From the NCBI GenBank assembly GCA_034687125.1, contig JAQGBZ010000068.1, positions 62,001-126,000 of the forward strand: a stretch of 64,000 nt of DNA, read 5' to 3'. The notes beneath the pieces were generated by a model. That model had not been told where the DNA came from. It was given only the letters and a program-made list of their open reading frames with translations, and made no database searches. Shown here one piece after another: positions 15,101-30,100 of the stretch. Position numbers and translations under genes: made by a program. This DNA comes from Neelides folsomi. Lineage: Eukaryota; Arthropoda; Collembola; Neelipleona; Neelidae. How positions within the stretch are numbered: position 1 is the stretch's first letter; every line of letters starts with the position of its first letter.

Positions 15101-18100
15101 TTCTACACAAATGTGTAATTTGTGTAGAAGTACACGTTTCCCATTTATTAGAAATGTTATGCGGTGAGTCGTCTACATACATTTAGCAGATTGGCAGACA
15201 GACTTTATTGTGGTTATTCTTTTCCGCTCATTGAAGCCAGCGAAGTTGAAATTCATCCCTCATTGAGTTTTTTCCCTTCATTATGGAAGGTGTTCGGTGT
15301 TGTGTTGAGGTTTGGCTGATAGGATTAAAATATTTGTGAGGTGGGAGCGGAGAAGTTAGTAGTTGCCTCTCTATAACATCCTGTCTTCCTTGAACAGAGA
15401 AATATTATAATCATCTCACCTAGTCATCCCTACCCTCGCTGAGTCCACAAAGTTAAAGTCATGACTTGAGGTTGTCAGCCAGCACCCCTGTCCAGTCACT
15501 CAATATCTCCTTGTCAAAAGTATGAATTCATAAGTTATAGCATGATATTGACCATTTTTTATTTCTTTTTAGCTGGACAACATCCAGTACTGCTTAGTCT
15601 ACCTCTCCGGCCTCGGGGTTGCTCTTGAAGGAATTTCAGCTCGAGATATACGGGAGGGCCATTTGAAGTCCATCCTCAGCCTCTTCTTCCAACTCTCAAG
15701 ATACAAACAACAGCAAAAGCAGCAAGATCGAGACAGGCACAATTTGCTAAAACAGACAGCAGAAATGCAGCCGGCTATCAAATCCCTCAGTTCCAAGCAT
15801 AGTCAAGAATCTTCAAAGTGAGTATTTTAATCAACCAATTAAAAATATACATTTTATATAATATTACACATTTAAGAGTGTATTAAAAATGCACTATACT
15901 ATAATAATACCATACCTAAGCTAATTATTCCTTGGGAGTTTGCAAAAGTGAGACAAGTCGTTTTTGGGGTGAAGGTGAGAAGTCCAAGAAGGGGGAAATA
16001 GAGAACAAGTGCCCTCTGTTCATAGTCGAGTATTAGAGACGGAGTCAGAGGGGAAGCGTCGGAGCTCTGAACCCAAAACCGTTCTTTTTTAAATTTCCTT
16101 CTCATACACGAGGTGTCTCTCAAGTTTCACTGAAACCGTTCTTTCTCCCCCTTTTTCCTCCCTCCTTCTAGACTCACACTTTATATGTATTCTTACCTAT
16201 TTGTATGTTTAAATCAAGTTACAAACACCTTGATTATTTCTTTAAAAACTAGTAATATTCGAAGTTACATATAACATAATTAACATTACGTATAGGGATA
16301 TTATATATTTGCGATAATTATGTATATGTATTACCTATATAAGTTAAACATATCAGAAGTTAAAGCAGAGACGAGTTAATTAATTCACTCACATAACAAA
16401 CAGATGAGTTTTTTCAAAGGACTTTTTTTTCTTTAAATATTAAATGATTTAGCCACACCCTTCCCTCCTCTTGATGATAAGATACTTATCACACCACAAA
16501 TGCAGATTATGCACGTATTTTATTCAAGTGCTTATACACATCTGTTTACATTATATATGACTTCATGTTACTCACCTCAGAGGTAACCAACCTTTCAACC
16601 CTATTCCTATACTCTAATATTTATAGTAATTCGTGGAACTAAAATATTGAAATTAGCTAGTTTATTACTTTACTGTAGAATTGAATTTTTAATAATTCAT
16701 ACATTACCTACATAGTAGTACGTAGGTAGGCATACAGATATTGGTATTGATTTATTGGAAGGAAAAATGATGTAACTTTATAGCTATCTGTATATATCAA
16801 TAGAGAAACTCCATAGCCATATTTTAATCAGGTTGGAAGGCAAAGTCAGAAATAACTTTAGGAAATGAGACGAGTTTTTGATGAGAAAAATATGGCGATG
16901 AATCTTGTTGAGACCAAATTGAGTTTATTACCACCCATGAGTGAAGAGTGAGGATTGGTAACTATTTGTATTTTGACCTCTGGGAAAGCGATGATGAGAT
17001 TTGGATTCGTTCAGGGGCGAGGCGTCTTTTTATCTTACATCGCGAGAATCAGAGAATTGGAATGAGTTTGAAAGAAAGTTCATCATCATCTCCTGTCACT
17101 CCACTTCCTTTTATTATCATATGATGAGATTCATCCATCCATATATGAGCAGTTGTGGAGTCTTTTGCCTAATGGTTCATAGGGGATGAGAGAACCCCGG
17201 TGACAATAATTGACTATATGAGATATCCTTCACCGCACCCTATCATTTTCTCGGAGTGGGTATTAAGGTTGATAAAAGCATCCACGGACGGGGAAAAGTA
17301 TAATATAGGTATGTATGATCGAGCCGCTTCCTCAAGATGGAAAATGAGATGTTGGGGGACACCTCCTTGTGTGTTTATGGTCAGAGGAAGGGGAAATGCG
17401 AGGTTGGCAGTGAGCTATTAAGGTATGAAAAGATTAGGAGAAGAGATTGACAAAGAAATATATTGCTCTTTTCCACTTTACTCAAATAATAAAGTTAGGG
17501 AGGAGGGAAAAGCCTTTGAGAGCCACCAAGATCTTTCAATCCTTCCCTCAATAGAATTATTATTTCTGAGTGCTGGTGGTCGCTCCGCGCCAACACTTCC
17601 GCTTCCAACCTCCAATATTGATAATAGGATAAATATATAGATGACTTTCGGAGTGCATTGGAGGATTTCTCTCGTCTGGTCGAGGGAGGGTTCTCGATCG
17701 AAGAGGTGTAATGAGGAGAAATTCCATTTTACCGACCGTTGCCTCCTTCTTCAAATTATCTCCCTTCCCGTTTTCGAATAAAACCCTTGCATTATAAACT
17801 AATTTACCTCTTGGCTCAAAAGTCTTGAAAACTTTCCTATCTCGAATGTTTACCTTACATGGGCACATAAATTATTTAAGTTTGTTATTAAATGCTCGGA
17901 ATGAGTGTCGCTTAAACGAGAAGGAAATAATAGAGCATAAGTTTCTATACCTTGTTGGAACATGTTCAAAGAGCGAGGCCTTTTATGGCCTTTTAATGTC
18001 GAGAGTCTTTACTGCGATTCTTACTTTTATTTTTGTGCCAGTTGTGAGGGTGGAATTTGATTCCAGAAGAAATGTAACTTCATGCGTCTGATAAAAATCA

Positions 18101-21100
18101 TTCGTCATGGACTTATAGACAGAGAAAAGATTAATTTCTTCTCACATGCTTCACAACTCCACTTTTTATGGCTTTATTGTTCAGAAAACACACACGTTGC
18201 TTTTTAAGGAACCCAATCAGTTCTCTTGATCAAATGGGAGACCAAATAAAAAAATGATTACAATAATTGTATACAGATACATACATTATAAATCACGTCT
18301 TTTCGAATCTTCCTAAATGAAGATCTGTAATATTGGAGTCGAGTGCATAGAGGAGATCGAACCTCCCACCATGCAAATCCAGACGGTATTTGTTTACAAG
18401 GGATCACTGTCAAAATCCCTACACTAATAATCCCTTTACACGAGAATCTCTACAAAAATAAGACCTACGCTAATAATCTCTATAGTCATAATTACTTTTA
18501 GTCTTAAATGAAAAAAGGGTATATAATATGTATAATTAAAAAACTACCGATTACTTTATGCCATTTTTTGGTTATGATATGTGGAGGATGACTGATTTGC
18601 CCATAACAAATAAAATATTGAAGGTTGGCACAATAGGTTCTATTACATTTTGCGATGTGATCATCATTCAATCTGGAAACTTATTTTAGCATTAAATAAT
18701 GAGCATAATTTTAATCATACTCAAATTTTGAAAATTTCTATTGTCTATTGAGGGAAACACCATTGGGGAAGAAGATTCAATTGCCAACAATCAATATTGT
18801 GATTTTGACTTGGAGAAATTATTTATAAAGTGATTATTAACTAGCAGATATTTTGAACTGGGAGTGATTTTTAATGTAGGGAATTTGACTATAGAGATTA
18901 TTAGCGTAGGGATAATATTTGTAGGGATTTTGACGAATAGGGATTTTGTTATAGGGATTTTGAAGGGATACCGTTTACAAGGGATCCAAATACTTTTGCA
19001 TATTATTCCGTCTCATCAATCATTTAAATGAGTCGGAAGAACGCCATGCTGCGACAGTCAGTCAACTCGGACAAATTAATTAATTTTTTATTGTTTACTA
19101 CAAATCATTTGTCTTCGCATCTCTCTTATTGTGTCCTCACTGTCAGAAGTCTTCGATATTTACATTGCGATTCTCTTTATTCTATCATCAATTCCAATTC
19201 ATGAATGCTTTGTCCGCATTCGTACCATGAGAACTTTCAAACAAGATTCTCTCTGCTTCTATCCTTTGTACACGAACAGACTTGTTGTTATTTTTTGTCC
19301 AGCTCCTCCACTTTGAACTGAATACACTCTAGCCCATTATTCAAGCTCCCAAATAGGTGATGGTAAATCGGTTCTCCTCTTATGGTAAAAATATGTGAAT
19401 TTCAAGAGCAAGTTCCAGTTGGAAATTGTCGAGACAAAAATTCACTTTTAAAGACCTCGCTACGTTTCAATTTGGAATTTATTTTATTGCGTTTACATGC
19501 AAAGGATTCCTGTACCTGTTACTATTTATTTTAATAGGCCAACTTCTGAATTACATTTACTTTATAATAGTATACTTATAAAGAGTAATGTATTGTATAA
19601 ATGTATAAGGAATGCTAAAGAATATTTATGTTTATTAATTTTAAATTACTTTTAGTTCAATATTAAATCTCCTAAATAAACCCAATAAATAAAGCACGTA
19701 ATGCCATTTGATATGTATGGACAGTAATACGTACTAAGTTTACGTACATATACATACATATAAATATTTGTATATATTAGTATTTACTTAATCTGACTAA
19801 TCTTGTGTTTCTTGTAATGGCAATGTTCTGGATGTAAAATTATTTTTTGTAGTCAAATTGAAAATGTTGAAACTTGAAATGTTAGGAGATACAACAACAT
19901 ATAAATATGTTATATATTTAAGTATATACTAATAGTGGTAAATAGTTATGAGAATTACATAGATAAGAACGATATGTGGGAGTTTGATCAATTACTTCAA
20001 GAAAGGGAATGTAGGATGTAATCTGATTGTTGACTTTGCTAGCTTTTCCCTCCTTGGTTAACCTATTAGTTTATGTCTTTTATATACTTATTGTTAAGTT
20101 GCTTACTCGTTCTCATTTAAAATACATGTCTTCTTTATGGTGTATCTTAGAGCTGCCCAGTAGAGAAAAGTTAGCCTTAATTTTGTCTGCCCACAAATGC
20201 GAAATATTTCAAATTTGCTTAAAGGCTTATCGTCCTCTGCCCAATTTATGTTGGTGAGTTTCATAAATTAGGATAGGATTGAGCTGAGAGGAGATTAAGC
20301 TCAAAAGAGATTGTCATCACGAAAAAAGAGTTTTTTTGACAGGTGTGGGAAGTCTTAAAGTGCGATTTTCCATTGTTTGTCAATTGTGTGTAAGACTAAA
20401 AAGCGATTATCTCTTTCCTTGGTGGAGGATAAGTGGAGCGTTTAATCAAATAATGACTTTCTTCCAATGATAACGAGGAGGTTGTAAAATTATTTAATTA
20501 TAAGGATTCTCGGATGAGGATTTCTCTCCCTAGGATGACTTTTGGAGGTAGATACATTTTACTTCCTTTTTGGTAAATGCTAATCAGGACATGATTAGAC
20601 TTCTGCTGTGAGAAAAAAGGAAGAAGTTGTGTGTTGTACCAACCAGACACAATTTACTTCCCTTTTCGAGTGGCGGGCTAAAAAAAATTGGAGTTGACAG
20701 AATGAAAACGCATGTTAGGGGCTCACCCGTACAATTACGCGAGACTGAAAGGAAAAGGCAATTTTTGTGTCGTGCCCCAAGACACATACGTGAATTGGGA
20801 ACGGTGACTTGTTCCATGACGAGAGGTTGGAGGCTCCTTCCACATATTGCCAGTCTCCTGATTATACGACCTTTCGAATATGAGATGCTAATAATGTGTC
20901 GGGGAGGGCAGGCTGAGGGAGAGGGCGGGTGAGGAGGACAAGGAACCCTCCGACAGCTCCAGGACTCGAGGCAGGGGCACTTTAGACGGCCTGGACAAAC
21001 CTCGGCTTATTTATGAAGATTGTTGTGTAATGGGAAGAGGCCCATAGGGTGGGGGAGAGCTAAATAAAGAACCACAGACGGATCCTGGCAAAGGCCAAGG

Positions 21101-24100
21101 GTTGACCCTCATTCTGAGTGAGTTAGGGACCAGTGTCAACAAAACGGCTTAGGTCTCACGGGAAAATGAAGTTGATCCCACTCCTAATAAGTATCATCAT
21201 ATAAGAACCAACGACTACCTCTATTACAGATTACCATCCCCGTTTGGTAAACACAGTGGAGGAAACACGAGTATCCCCGTCCCAACCGCCAATGGATCAA
21301 CCCCCAAGAAGACGAGTGGAGACAAGGGCAAACCCGCAATTCCTTCTCATTCCTACTCTCCTTGTGGTAAGTCACTCTTTGATTATTTTCCTCCTCCGAC
21401 ACCCCGAGACCTGTCGTCCCTCATTCAATTTCACAACGTCAACGTCGACCACGAAATTCCTCCACCCGCCTTTTATAAAGAATTTGAAAGAGATCGAGTT
21501 CTTTAAAAATAAGCGAGCGTCGATATAAGATTAAATTTGTTATACTTGAATCGGATTGTATTTGTAAACCACATGAACTGGTGCACATAAGTACATATAG
21601 GACTTTGTGCAATAAATTCAACTTCGAGTCACACGACCGAGAGAGAACAATAAATTTTATTATTATCTTAACACTGTCGTGAGTGGTCACTTCACTCTTC
21701 TCTCTTTGTTCTTCTCGCATCTCTCGAAGATGGTGAGTGAATCTGTGTGGTAGAGATGAAGCTGCTCAAGAAAATCCCCACTCTGAAAGGAGATTAGACA
21801 CGCCCTTGGAATTACACGGAGTGAGGAGGTGAAGAGGAATTGATATAGTTGAATATAATGAAATTCCCTCTTTCTGAATTATGGGGGAGGGTAAGTGAAA
21901 GATTTGTGGAAGGAAATTGAATTTTCCTTCGATTTCAATTCAAGTTCAACTTTTCTTTTCAAAACCACCAAATTCCCTTTCACGCTGTTTTTTCATTTTT
22001 ACAACCATACCAGTACCAGTGCGATTTATATATATATATATACTTCGATTTATAATCCACGAGATGTATAAATTCTATTTCCGGCTTAATAAGAAAAAAA
22101 GTGACGTGAGGTTTCTGCAACAATTGATTGTGTATTGCGAGTGATGTGAGTGACTTTATTGTGGCGTGTGCGTTGCTCTCCGTCCAAGATTGGGAGTCTG
22201 AAAGGCCTTTATGACTCAATGTACTTACACGAACAAAATGTGAGTATTTTTTTGATTAAAAGTGCGTAGGGTTTGACAGAGAAAGAGAGTCACTCACACT
22301 GCACATATCTCATCATTTCATATAAGTAATACTATGACTATGATAAAAGAGGGGATTTAAACATTAGGGAGGTAGCTACACAAGATTATCGTCAGGTTAT
22401 CCATACACTCGGTAACTATGTATTTATATGAAGGTTGTGATAGATAGGAATAGATATATCAATCAGGACATCAAGAGCTTTGCACGGAAACTCCGAAACG
22501 GGGGCTTAAAAGCATAAATGTCCGTCTATAGATTCGGTTTACATGAACAGCTGTTGTTGGACTCGTCTCCGTGATACGGCTCTGGTCTGGCCACACAGAT
22601 GAATATTCACCCTGTTTATCTCTCTCACCAACTTTGGTTATGACCAAAGGGTCTCATGGCGATGGCTCTCCTCGTCCTGTCTAGGGATTTATCGAACATT
22701 TCTCCCCAGTTGGAGAGGAAAATAAAAAGGACTTTCCCTCTTCACCCTCCATGCATATTTTATTACGAGATTCGAGCCGCTAAATCCCTCCAAAAAACAA
22801 TTCTCACCGAATCAATTTCCACACAATGGGACCTAAGCGCCAGAATAACTACTTTTTAATGCCAAGGGGAAAAATTAATTGGCATTTAATATCCCATTTG
22901 TAATTTTATTAAGAATCGCTCCTTGTAACACTCATAAGTACATGCAATATATACAGATAGATAGTACTATATAATTTACATAACTACGTATATAAATATA
23001 ATAGTATGTCATAAGAGGATATTTTTATAGGTAGTTATTAGTTATAATAATGAATGTTTAGTTTTTCATTGGTAGAAATAGAATTTATATGAATACGAAG
23101 ACATATTGAAGAAACTCTTGTTTCTAATTTACTGAGCGAGGGTGGAATATAAGTATGTGGGGGAAACGGAAAGCAAATGTTGACTTTTTCCTTTTTACGC
23201 TGATAATGTATCTTCGAAAGGAACACATTGGACCATTTGTAAAGTTAAGTTGGACTATGGAGTTTTTTTGCCTCGGAATTTTTCATCCCTCGGAGTCGTT
23301 TCAATAGTGAGAGCAGTACTTACAACTATCATTACATATTTATATTATGCAAGGAGTGAGGTTGAGGGAAGATTCATTGGGCGTAGACGGACGACGGTTC
23401 CTTCTGGAAGAAAATTTGCTGAGAGCGGAGAAAAAGGGTAGGACTGAATTGCTCTTCTTCTTCACTGCCAGTGGGGGTGAGTCGAAGACGAAGTCGGAGA
23501 AAAGAGGGATGATGGTGAGCAGCTGGTGCCGTGTGCTTGGCTAACTCGAGGATAACAATTTGATGCCGAGAGGTTCCCTCAACTACACTCCTATTAAGAA
23601 ATATGACTATAAAGCATTAGCCATTCCCCTCCGTTGGAAAATATTAGTAATTTTATAATGCATTCCACCCTGGAGCCCATGTGCTGCTTCCCTCCTTTAT
23701 TTCTCAAATTCATTGTCGTCTCTCAATGGGCACATTAATGAGGAATATTGAAATAAGAGTCGGAAAGTTTGTTAGGGCAAGTGAATCAAAGTTTCCTCTG
23801 TTAATGGCCATTCGACACTACGCCAGTTCCATTTGATTTAGTTGACAAGGGCAGGAGGCTGGCGACAGACCCTTTCATTGTCATCCCATCAGGATCATTA
23901 AATGGGTCGGGCATAAAGAATTAAGAGAGCAAGGAGAGAAAAGTGTTGGGTTCAATGGCTCAAATGAGCTTATATTTTATGTTCAACATATTTATATTGA
24001 CGGTTCATTGAAGATTGGCCCATATCCTTCTTCCGCTTCTTTACATATAAATCCAAGAATAACCATTTTTCATCAAAAGTTATGAGTATCAAATGCGGCG

Positions 24101-27100
24101 GAGGTGAGGAACGTGAATGTGTGTGACAGCTGGTTATGCTCGTGTGTCTTTATGTTCACATCTTCCATCTTTACCAACAATGAGGGTAATAATTGAAAGA
24201 CCTCACTCGCATGGTGCAGATCAAAAAGAGAATAAGGTGAATGTGAGAGGGAATATGGGTTAAATGGAAACAATGTAAGAATGCCGTAGAGTGTGAAGGT
24301 TCTTCACATTCCACTAACACGCGTCGCATTGTTCAAAAGAACCAAAGGAAGCGGAAAAGAATTGAATGGCAAGGATACACACACATGCTGTTGAACTTCC
24401 TCTATTTACCTCTCATTATTTATTGCAATTTACCTATTATATTTACATCACCACTCGCCGTATTACATATGTATATTACTTATGGTATATTTTATATTTA
24501 CTGATTACTATATTTACAGTATTCATTAGAGTAGGACTATTTTATATCAAAACCAAATTACCTTAAAAGATTAGATAACAAATGTCGGTATTTTTCTCCT
24601 TGTTGGTTTTAACTGATTGTCAAGTTATCGGAAGGACTTGAGAAGATGTAATTTCAAAAACCTTTTTCTCGCCATCATTTGTTTTCATTGTTCGGATGTG
24701 TTTTGAATTTAAAATAAACAAACTTTTCCACCAATTCACACCTCTTTTTCAAAAAGACATATATGGCGGAGATAGAGACAGTTTGTAAACAAGAGTTTTT
24801 CGATTTCCATATTTTTTTCAAACCCATTTTCCATGATTCCCCGAGGTGAAGAAAGTTTTAAGAAAAATCTTTGTTTGGTGAACAAAGACGTTGGTTTATC
24901 TCATGCGGTGAGTTTTTGTTCGGAGGTTAACGCGACCCCGAGGAGAGATCCAAATGCATGGAAAGTGGCTTGAAGACCGAAGAGTCGGTTTATTACTCGA
25001 CCCTCATTTCCATTTTCATTTCTAGGGAGACATCATCTCCTTGCGAGATAAACAAAGTTATCTTTTACATAATCAACGCCTTTTCCTCATACGAGGCTCG
25101 TAAATGGAAAGAGAGACCTTTCGACTTTGTTTATTCGAATCATTGCAGGGAAACTGAGGGATGAAATCCCTCGTGTCCGCTTACAAACTCTCTCTCATTC
25201 CTACTAGAAGGAATTTGAACATTTTCAACCCAAAGGTTGGGGATTTTGGTCGCAGGATCAATGGAAATTTGCTTAAATTAGATTTAATTCCCTCCGTGTA
25301 ATGTTCCAATGATCATAAAGGGAGAGAACCCGTTGTTTCCTCTTCAGGGTTGAAACTCGGAGAGATGCGAGGGAGAAGAAGAGCGGGTAGGTTTGGAGGG
25401 ACGCATGTCTTTTTCTGAATCTCAATGAGCCCGAGTTGGATAGAAAACCGGGCGAGTTGAATATCATTTCTTTATTCTCCCTCTCCTCCTCTCCGAGTGT
25501 CTTTGGAGCTCTAATGGATTGCCCTTGCAAGGTGCACCCTCCAGTTCCCTTTCATCATTTGTCAATCCTGACAGAAGCTTCTCTTATTCAATATCCCATT
25601 CCACGTACAATTGCGGTTCTTACTTCACTTTTATCCCCTCATTTCTCTTCTCCAAACATCCACCAGTTTGAACAATCTTTGTTTTCCTCCACGACCACCC
25701 CTTCCCCCAAAAATCAAATGCCCAAGACCCAATCTTCAAACATCAACATTTTTCCAAAGATCCCCTTATCCAATCGAGGAAATTGAAAAGGCCCCAAACA
25801 TTTTGTAATAACAATAATAGTAATTTTCTTAATTTTATACAAGAACTTCTTTAAATAAGTGTTCACGTATTTTCTCAATTTCCCTGTGTTAATGCGACAG
25901 TTCTGACCACGTGTGAAGATTGTGTGACAACCTTGTAAACAATGGAATCGGCTTTCGGAAGTGAACCTGTTTGAAAGGAAAGCAAATCCTCCTGTTGAGA
26001 TCGAGATAAGCAGATGCCAAACCGAACTGCCGTGGGGTCTTTGGAAGGCTCAAAGTGAAAGGCCAATGCCATAAGCCTATTTAATTATTTGGCATCGAGT
26101 AGCTCAAAGAGAAGATCGTGTGATTTGGAGATTACCGCTGGGTTGAATGGAGCTCTTCTAATGGGAGTAACTCGATGAACCAATTTCCCAATCCCTCTCC
26201 TTCAGGCCTTAATTAAAACAACAAAGGCGGAGAATAATTACGAGGGAAAGTCAATTTTTGTCTCTGCTGATGAGATCGAGAGACGTTTAAAGAGGAACAA
26301 AGCCGCGGAGTGTATTGACTAGGAAGAATACTACAGGAGTGGATTTGACTTCTTTCACCGCCACCCTCTCTCCATTTCCTCTCTCGGAGGAGATGAGGCA
26401 ATAGGAAGGACATTATACTTTAATGTGATAGGGGCAGTGTCATTCCGCGATAAAGAATGTTTTGTATGAGAATATTTTCCGGGAGCCCGAAGAAGATACC
26501 AAGGGATGATAGTAGCCGGCGAGTTCGGAGCGAAAGCTGGGAGGAAACATGGGGTAAATGGGAAAATATTGCTTTTTAACCAATTTCCACAAACACCTCT
26601 AGTCAACAAAAAGGACGAAGCCACAACCCTCGTCCTAACCATTATCATTTTTATCATTGAGAATATTTAATTCATAAAACGGCTCTTCGGCTCATTTACC
26701 ACATTACATTTATCATTGTCTTGAACACTATTAAATTACCATACATACTTAGGTTTTAAAAAGAAACAAAAGCCACATTTGTACGAGTACTCGTATTTTA
26801 ATAAAATGCTAAACCATAAGACACTGAATATACAAATTCGGAAAAGTATCAAATTATTCTTTTTAAAACACTTCAAGAAATTTCTTTTTTGGTAATAATA
26901 CACAGCTCTACTAGAGTATAATTTATAATACAACTCCATGTAGATATTATATTACAAGCCCTAAACAACTTGTAAAAAATATTTAAATTAATAACTACAT
27001 ATCTACTTACAATTAATATAGTATGCTCAAAAAATATACTATATTATAGATGAATAGAAAAGAATATACCTGGGGGGTTATTTGGATTTTCTGGATATTT

Positions 27101-30100
27101 TATAAATTGTGCATCGGCAAATAGATTATTTTCTAAATGAGAAAAATGATGGTAGTAGATATACGAGATGTATAGTACATACTCCCCAAAGCCAACTAGG
27201 TTTGCGCGCTCCCTGTTTCGACTACCTTCCTTCTTTTCTGTGAGCGCGCAAACCCAGTTGGCTTTGGGGAGTACTTAAGTAAAGTATAGTAGGTAATGTA
27301 CATAGGTATGATGGATTATGAATTAAAGGGGCTGTTTAATACAGACAGACCTTGAATTAATGGAGTGAGGGAAAATGAAATTAGATAATAGGCAAGGGGA
27401 TTGAAATGACAATAATTCCCTTGGCGGACTCAGGCGTGTGACGATGACAGAGTGAAATGAGGTTCGAGGACCACTTTATTTTAATTTTCCCATTCACACC
27501 CTTGAGATGCCGTCCATTGTTTGTCGTTTGGGAAGCTTTCATAAAATAATCAATGGATTTGAACTTAATGGTGGTGTTGATTAAACTTGAAGGACCAGTG
27601 AAGCCTTCTTCAGGGGGTAGTTCGAGATCGACGAGCCCTTCGACGGCTGGCGGCCCTCCACAGTCATTCATTCCGACACCGCGTTCTTCAATTCCATCAG
27701 CTCCTTCCAGTGCTCGTTCCTCCATTCACGAAAAGAACTTTAATAATGCAAAGTAAGTGAAAATAGAAACAAAGTTAGTTTAAATATAATTTAAATTACG
27801 AGATAGACAACGTAAGTACCATGAGTATTGTTAAAACTAGCGATAAGAACAAATTGAGAATTTGACATTTTCGAGAAAGAATTTTTATGAAGTAAATCTA
27901 TTCCTTGAATTTAAAATTAATCATTGAATTGACATATTATATAATATATATATTTCATATATTATGTATGATATAATTTAAATCGCAACCAGTTTCCAAA
28001 TAAAAAATTAATATGAGAATGTGAACGTGCGAATTAGTTAAAACGTTCCCAAGTCGTGAGATTTAGATCGTTTGTCGAAACAAGGCATTTTACAATTGAA
28101 GGGTATGGATTTGTTTAACAAGTTCAATTCATTAGTTGCAGTCGTGAGCCACAGAGCTTTAATTACGATCAATTTATAATTATTAAGTGTAATATTAATA
28201 TTGATTGTTGTCATTATGTTTAGAAATTCGAGTGGACCTTCTTCGAAATCATCCGTCCGTATTCAAAACAATAATTCTGTCAATTCGAACCACTCGCCCC
28301 CGACCAACAATGGAAACGGAAATGGAAAGAATTCTTCAATGCTAGAAAAGTTTAAATTCTTCAAAGAAAAAGACAAAGGAGAAAAACAAATAAGTAAGTT
28401 AATCAAATAATAAAATGTTAAAAATTTAAAGTGTATGAATATATTGTAATTTATTAATTCTTACTAATATATTTGTTATAATATTAATTTACATTATTAT
28501 AAAATTACGATTACTTTCAAAATATATAAATATGTATATTTATAAGCGATATGTATATTTACAAGCGATATATTATTTATATTTTGTATTATTTAACGAT
28601 TTTACTTAATTTTACACAAATTGTATTTGTTTACAAATTTAGCAAACTTATTTTGAATACATTAACTTTTATTTTGCATAATATTATTAGAATTATAATA
28701 TTTTGTAATCTTATAAATTGACAAATGGCGATCTATCAAAACAAGTTTTAAACTTAACTTTTAAGGATTTCTTGTATATCGAGGATATAAATATTACCAT
28801 GTACTGCTAGACTACATATTACAACTCCTTGTTATAAAATTTACAATTTTATAATCTAAACATTTATATTACCGTAAAAATGAGTAAAAGTAAAAGGTAA
28901 AACGCCTTATTTGCGAAATGAAATACTTTACCGCCCACTTCACTGTTTCTTTTGATCAAGTTTTAATCTTGATTATTTTTTATTTATCTGCATTTACAGA
29001 TGAAGTTTACCTTGTCAAGGAATAATAAAATTGACTCTTAAATCATTACAAATATCAACCAATGCCCTAAGTTGGAATTATGTTGTTTAAATAGGGTGTC
29101 AAGATATTCTAACGTGGTTGTCGCCAAGAAGTTAGGTGATGCATTAGGGCACACCAATTCGCATATATTTTAAAAGAAACAAATGCAAATCCTTTAAATT
29201 ACACTTTTATCTCTTGATTTGCAAACCGGTTTTTGAGTATCTTTATGGCTAGATGAGATCCTTATCTGCCTTTATACATTTGGATTATTTTCTAACATTT
29301 ATTGTTGAATCAAAACTAGAGTTTCTTGTATGAACAGTCTCACATTCTCTTTTTCTTTGACTCTTGAAGGTTCGGGGAATTCAAAGCGGACTTCGAGTTC
29401 AAGTGGTTTTAGTTCGGCCCGCTCTGAACGTTCCGATTCATCCATAAGTTTATATGCTGAATCAAAAGGGTAAGATAATATAAATTTTCCGGAATCAAAT
29501 ATAATTTTCAATTTAAAAAGTTTAAAAAGAATATAAATCGACAAATTAATCCTTTGTGTCTCTTCCAGGGGTTCCTTTGAAGAAACGAAAGAAAGTGCGA
29601 ATGGGAGCATCCAACAAAGTTCAAGTCAAGTTGACACGAACTCTGGAGGTGGGAAATCCCAAACATTGACATCTACTCCTAAACTTGGCATTAAGGGCTT
29701 TCGACAAAAGATTGGAAAAGCCATCGGGGGCAGAGAATCCAAAGGAAACCACCATTCTCCCAAGAGCTCACGGAAAGACGAATCGTTTGGGAACAGTGAA
29801 ATTGGAAATTCGAAAGCCTCTCAAGAATCACTCCGGAGCCAGCAAAGCACCTCTAATGGGACCAGAGATCAAGCGGAGTGCAAAAAGGTGGGAAAGACTC
29901 ATTTGAAAATCGAACCCAAAGGTCGTGCCCCGCAACCTCCTGATATTTCTCAAATAACTCCCAATTCCGGGACCAATGGGACCAATGGAGGATCAACTGG
30001 ACCAAGTTTCTTGCGTCATCCCAAATCCGGTAATTTGAATAGCGGAAAAGAGAAGAATCGTTACTCAGGGACTGGAATTCCGACCAGGAACAGTTTCATC

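Larger units (their letters stand above)
4738..15572 (+). other. Intron 3 (10.8 kb) inside the CH domain
   Basis: Largely AT-rich. It contains the mariner-like element at 5511-6460, the foldback at 11157-11681, the palindrome at 5353-5397 and the hairpin at 15092-15138. Blocks richer in G+C lie near 8980-9740 and 12400-13300. I found no exon that keeps phase. Confidence 0.7.

Noticed and set aside
25436-25786. 116-codon plus-strand frame in intron 5
   Set aside because: It is Pro/Ser-rich from pyrimidine-rich DNA, has no recognised motif, and its neighbours offer no splice sites in the phase required between exons 5 and 6.
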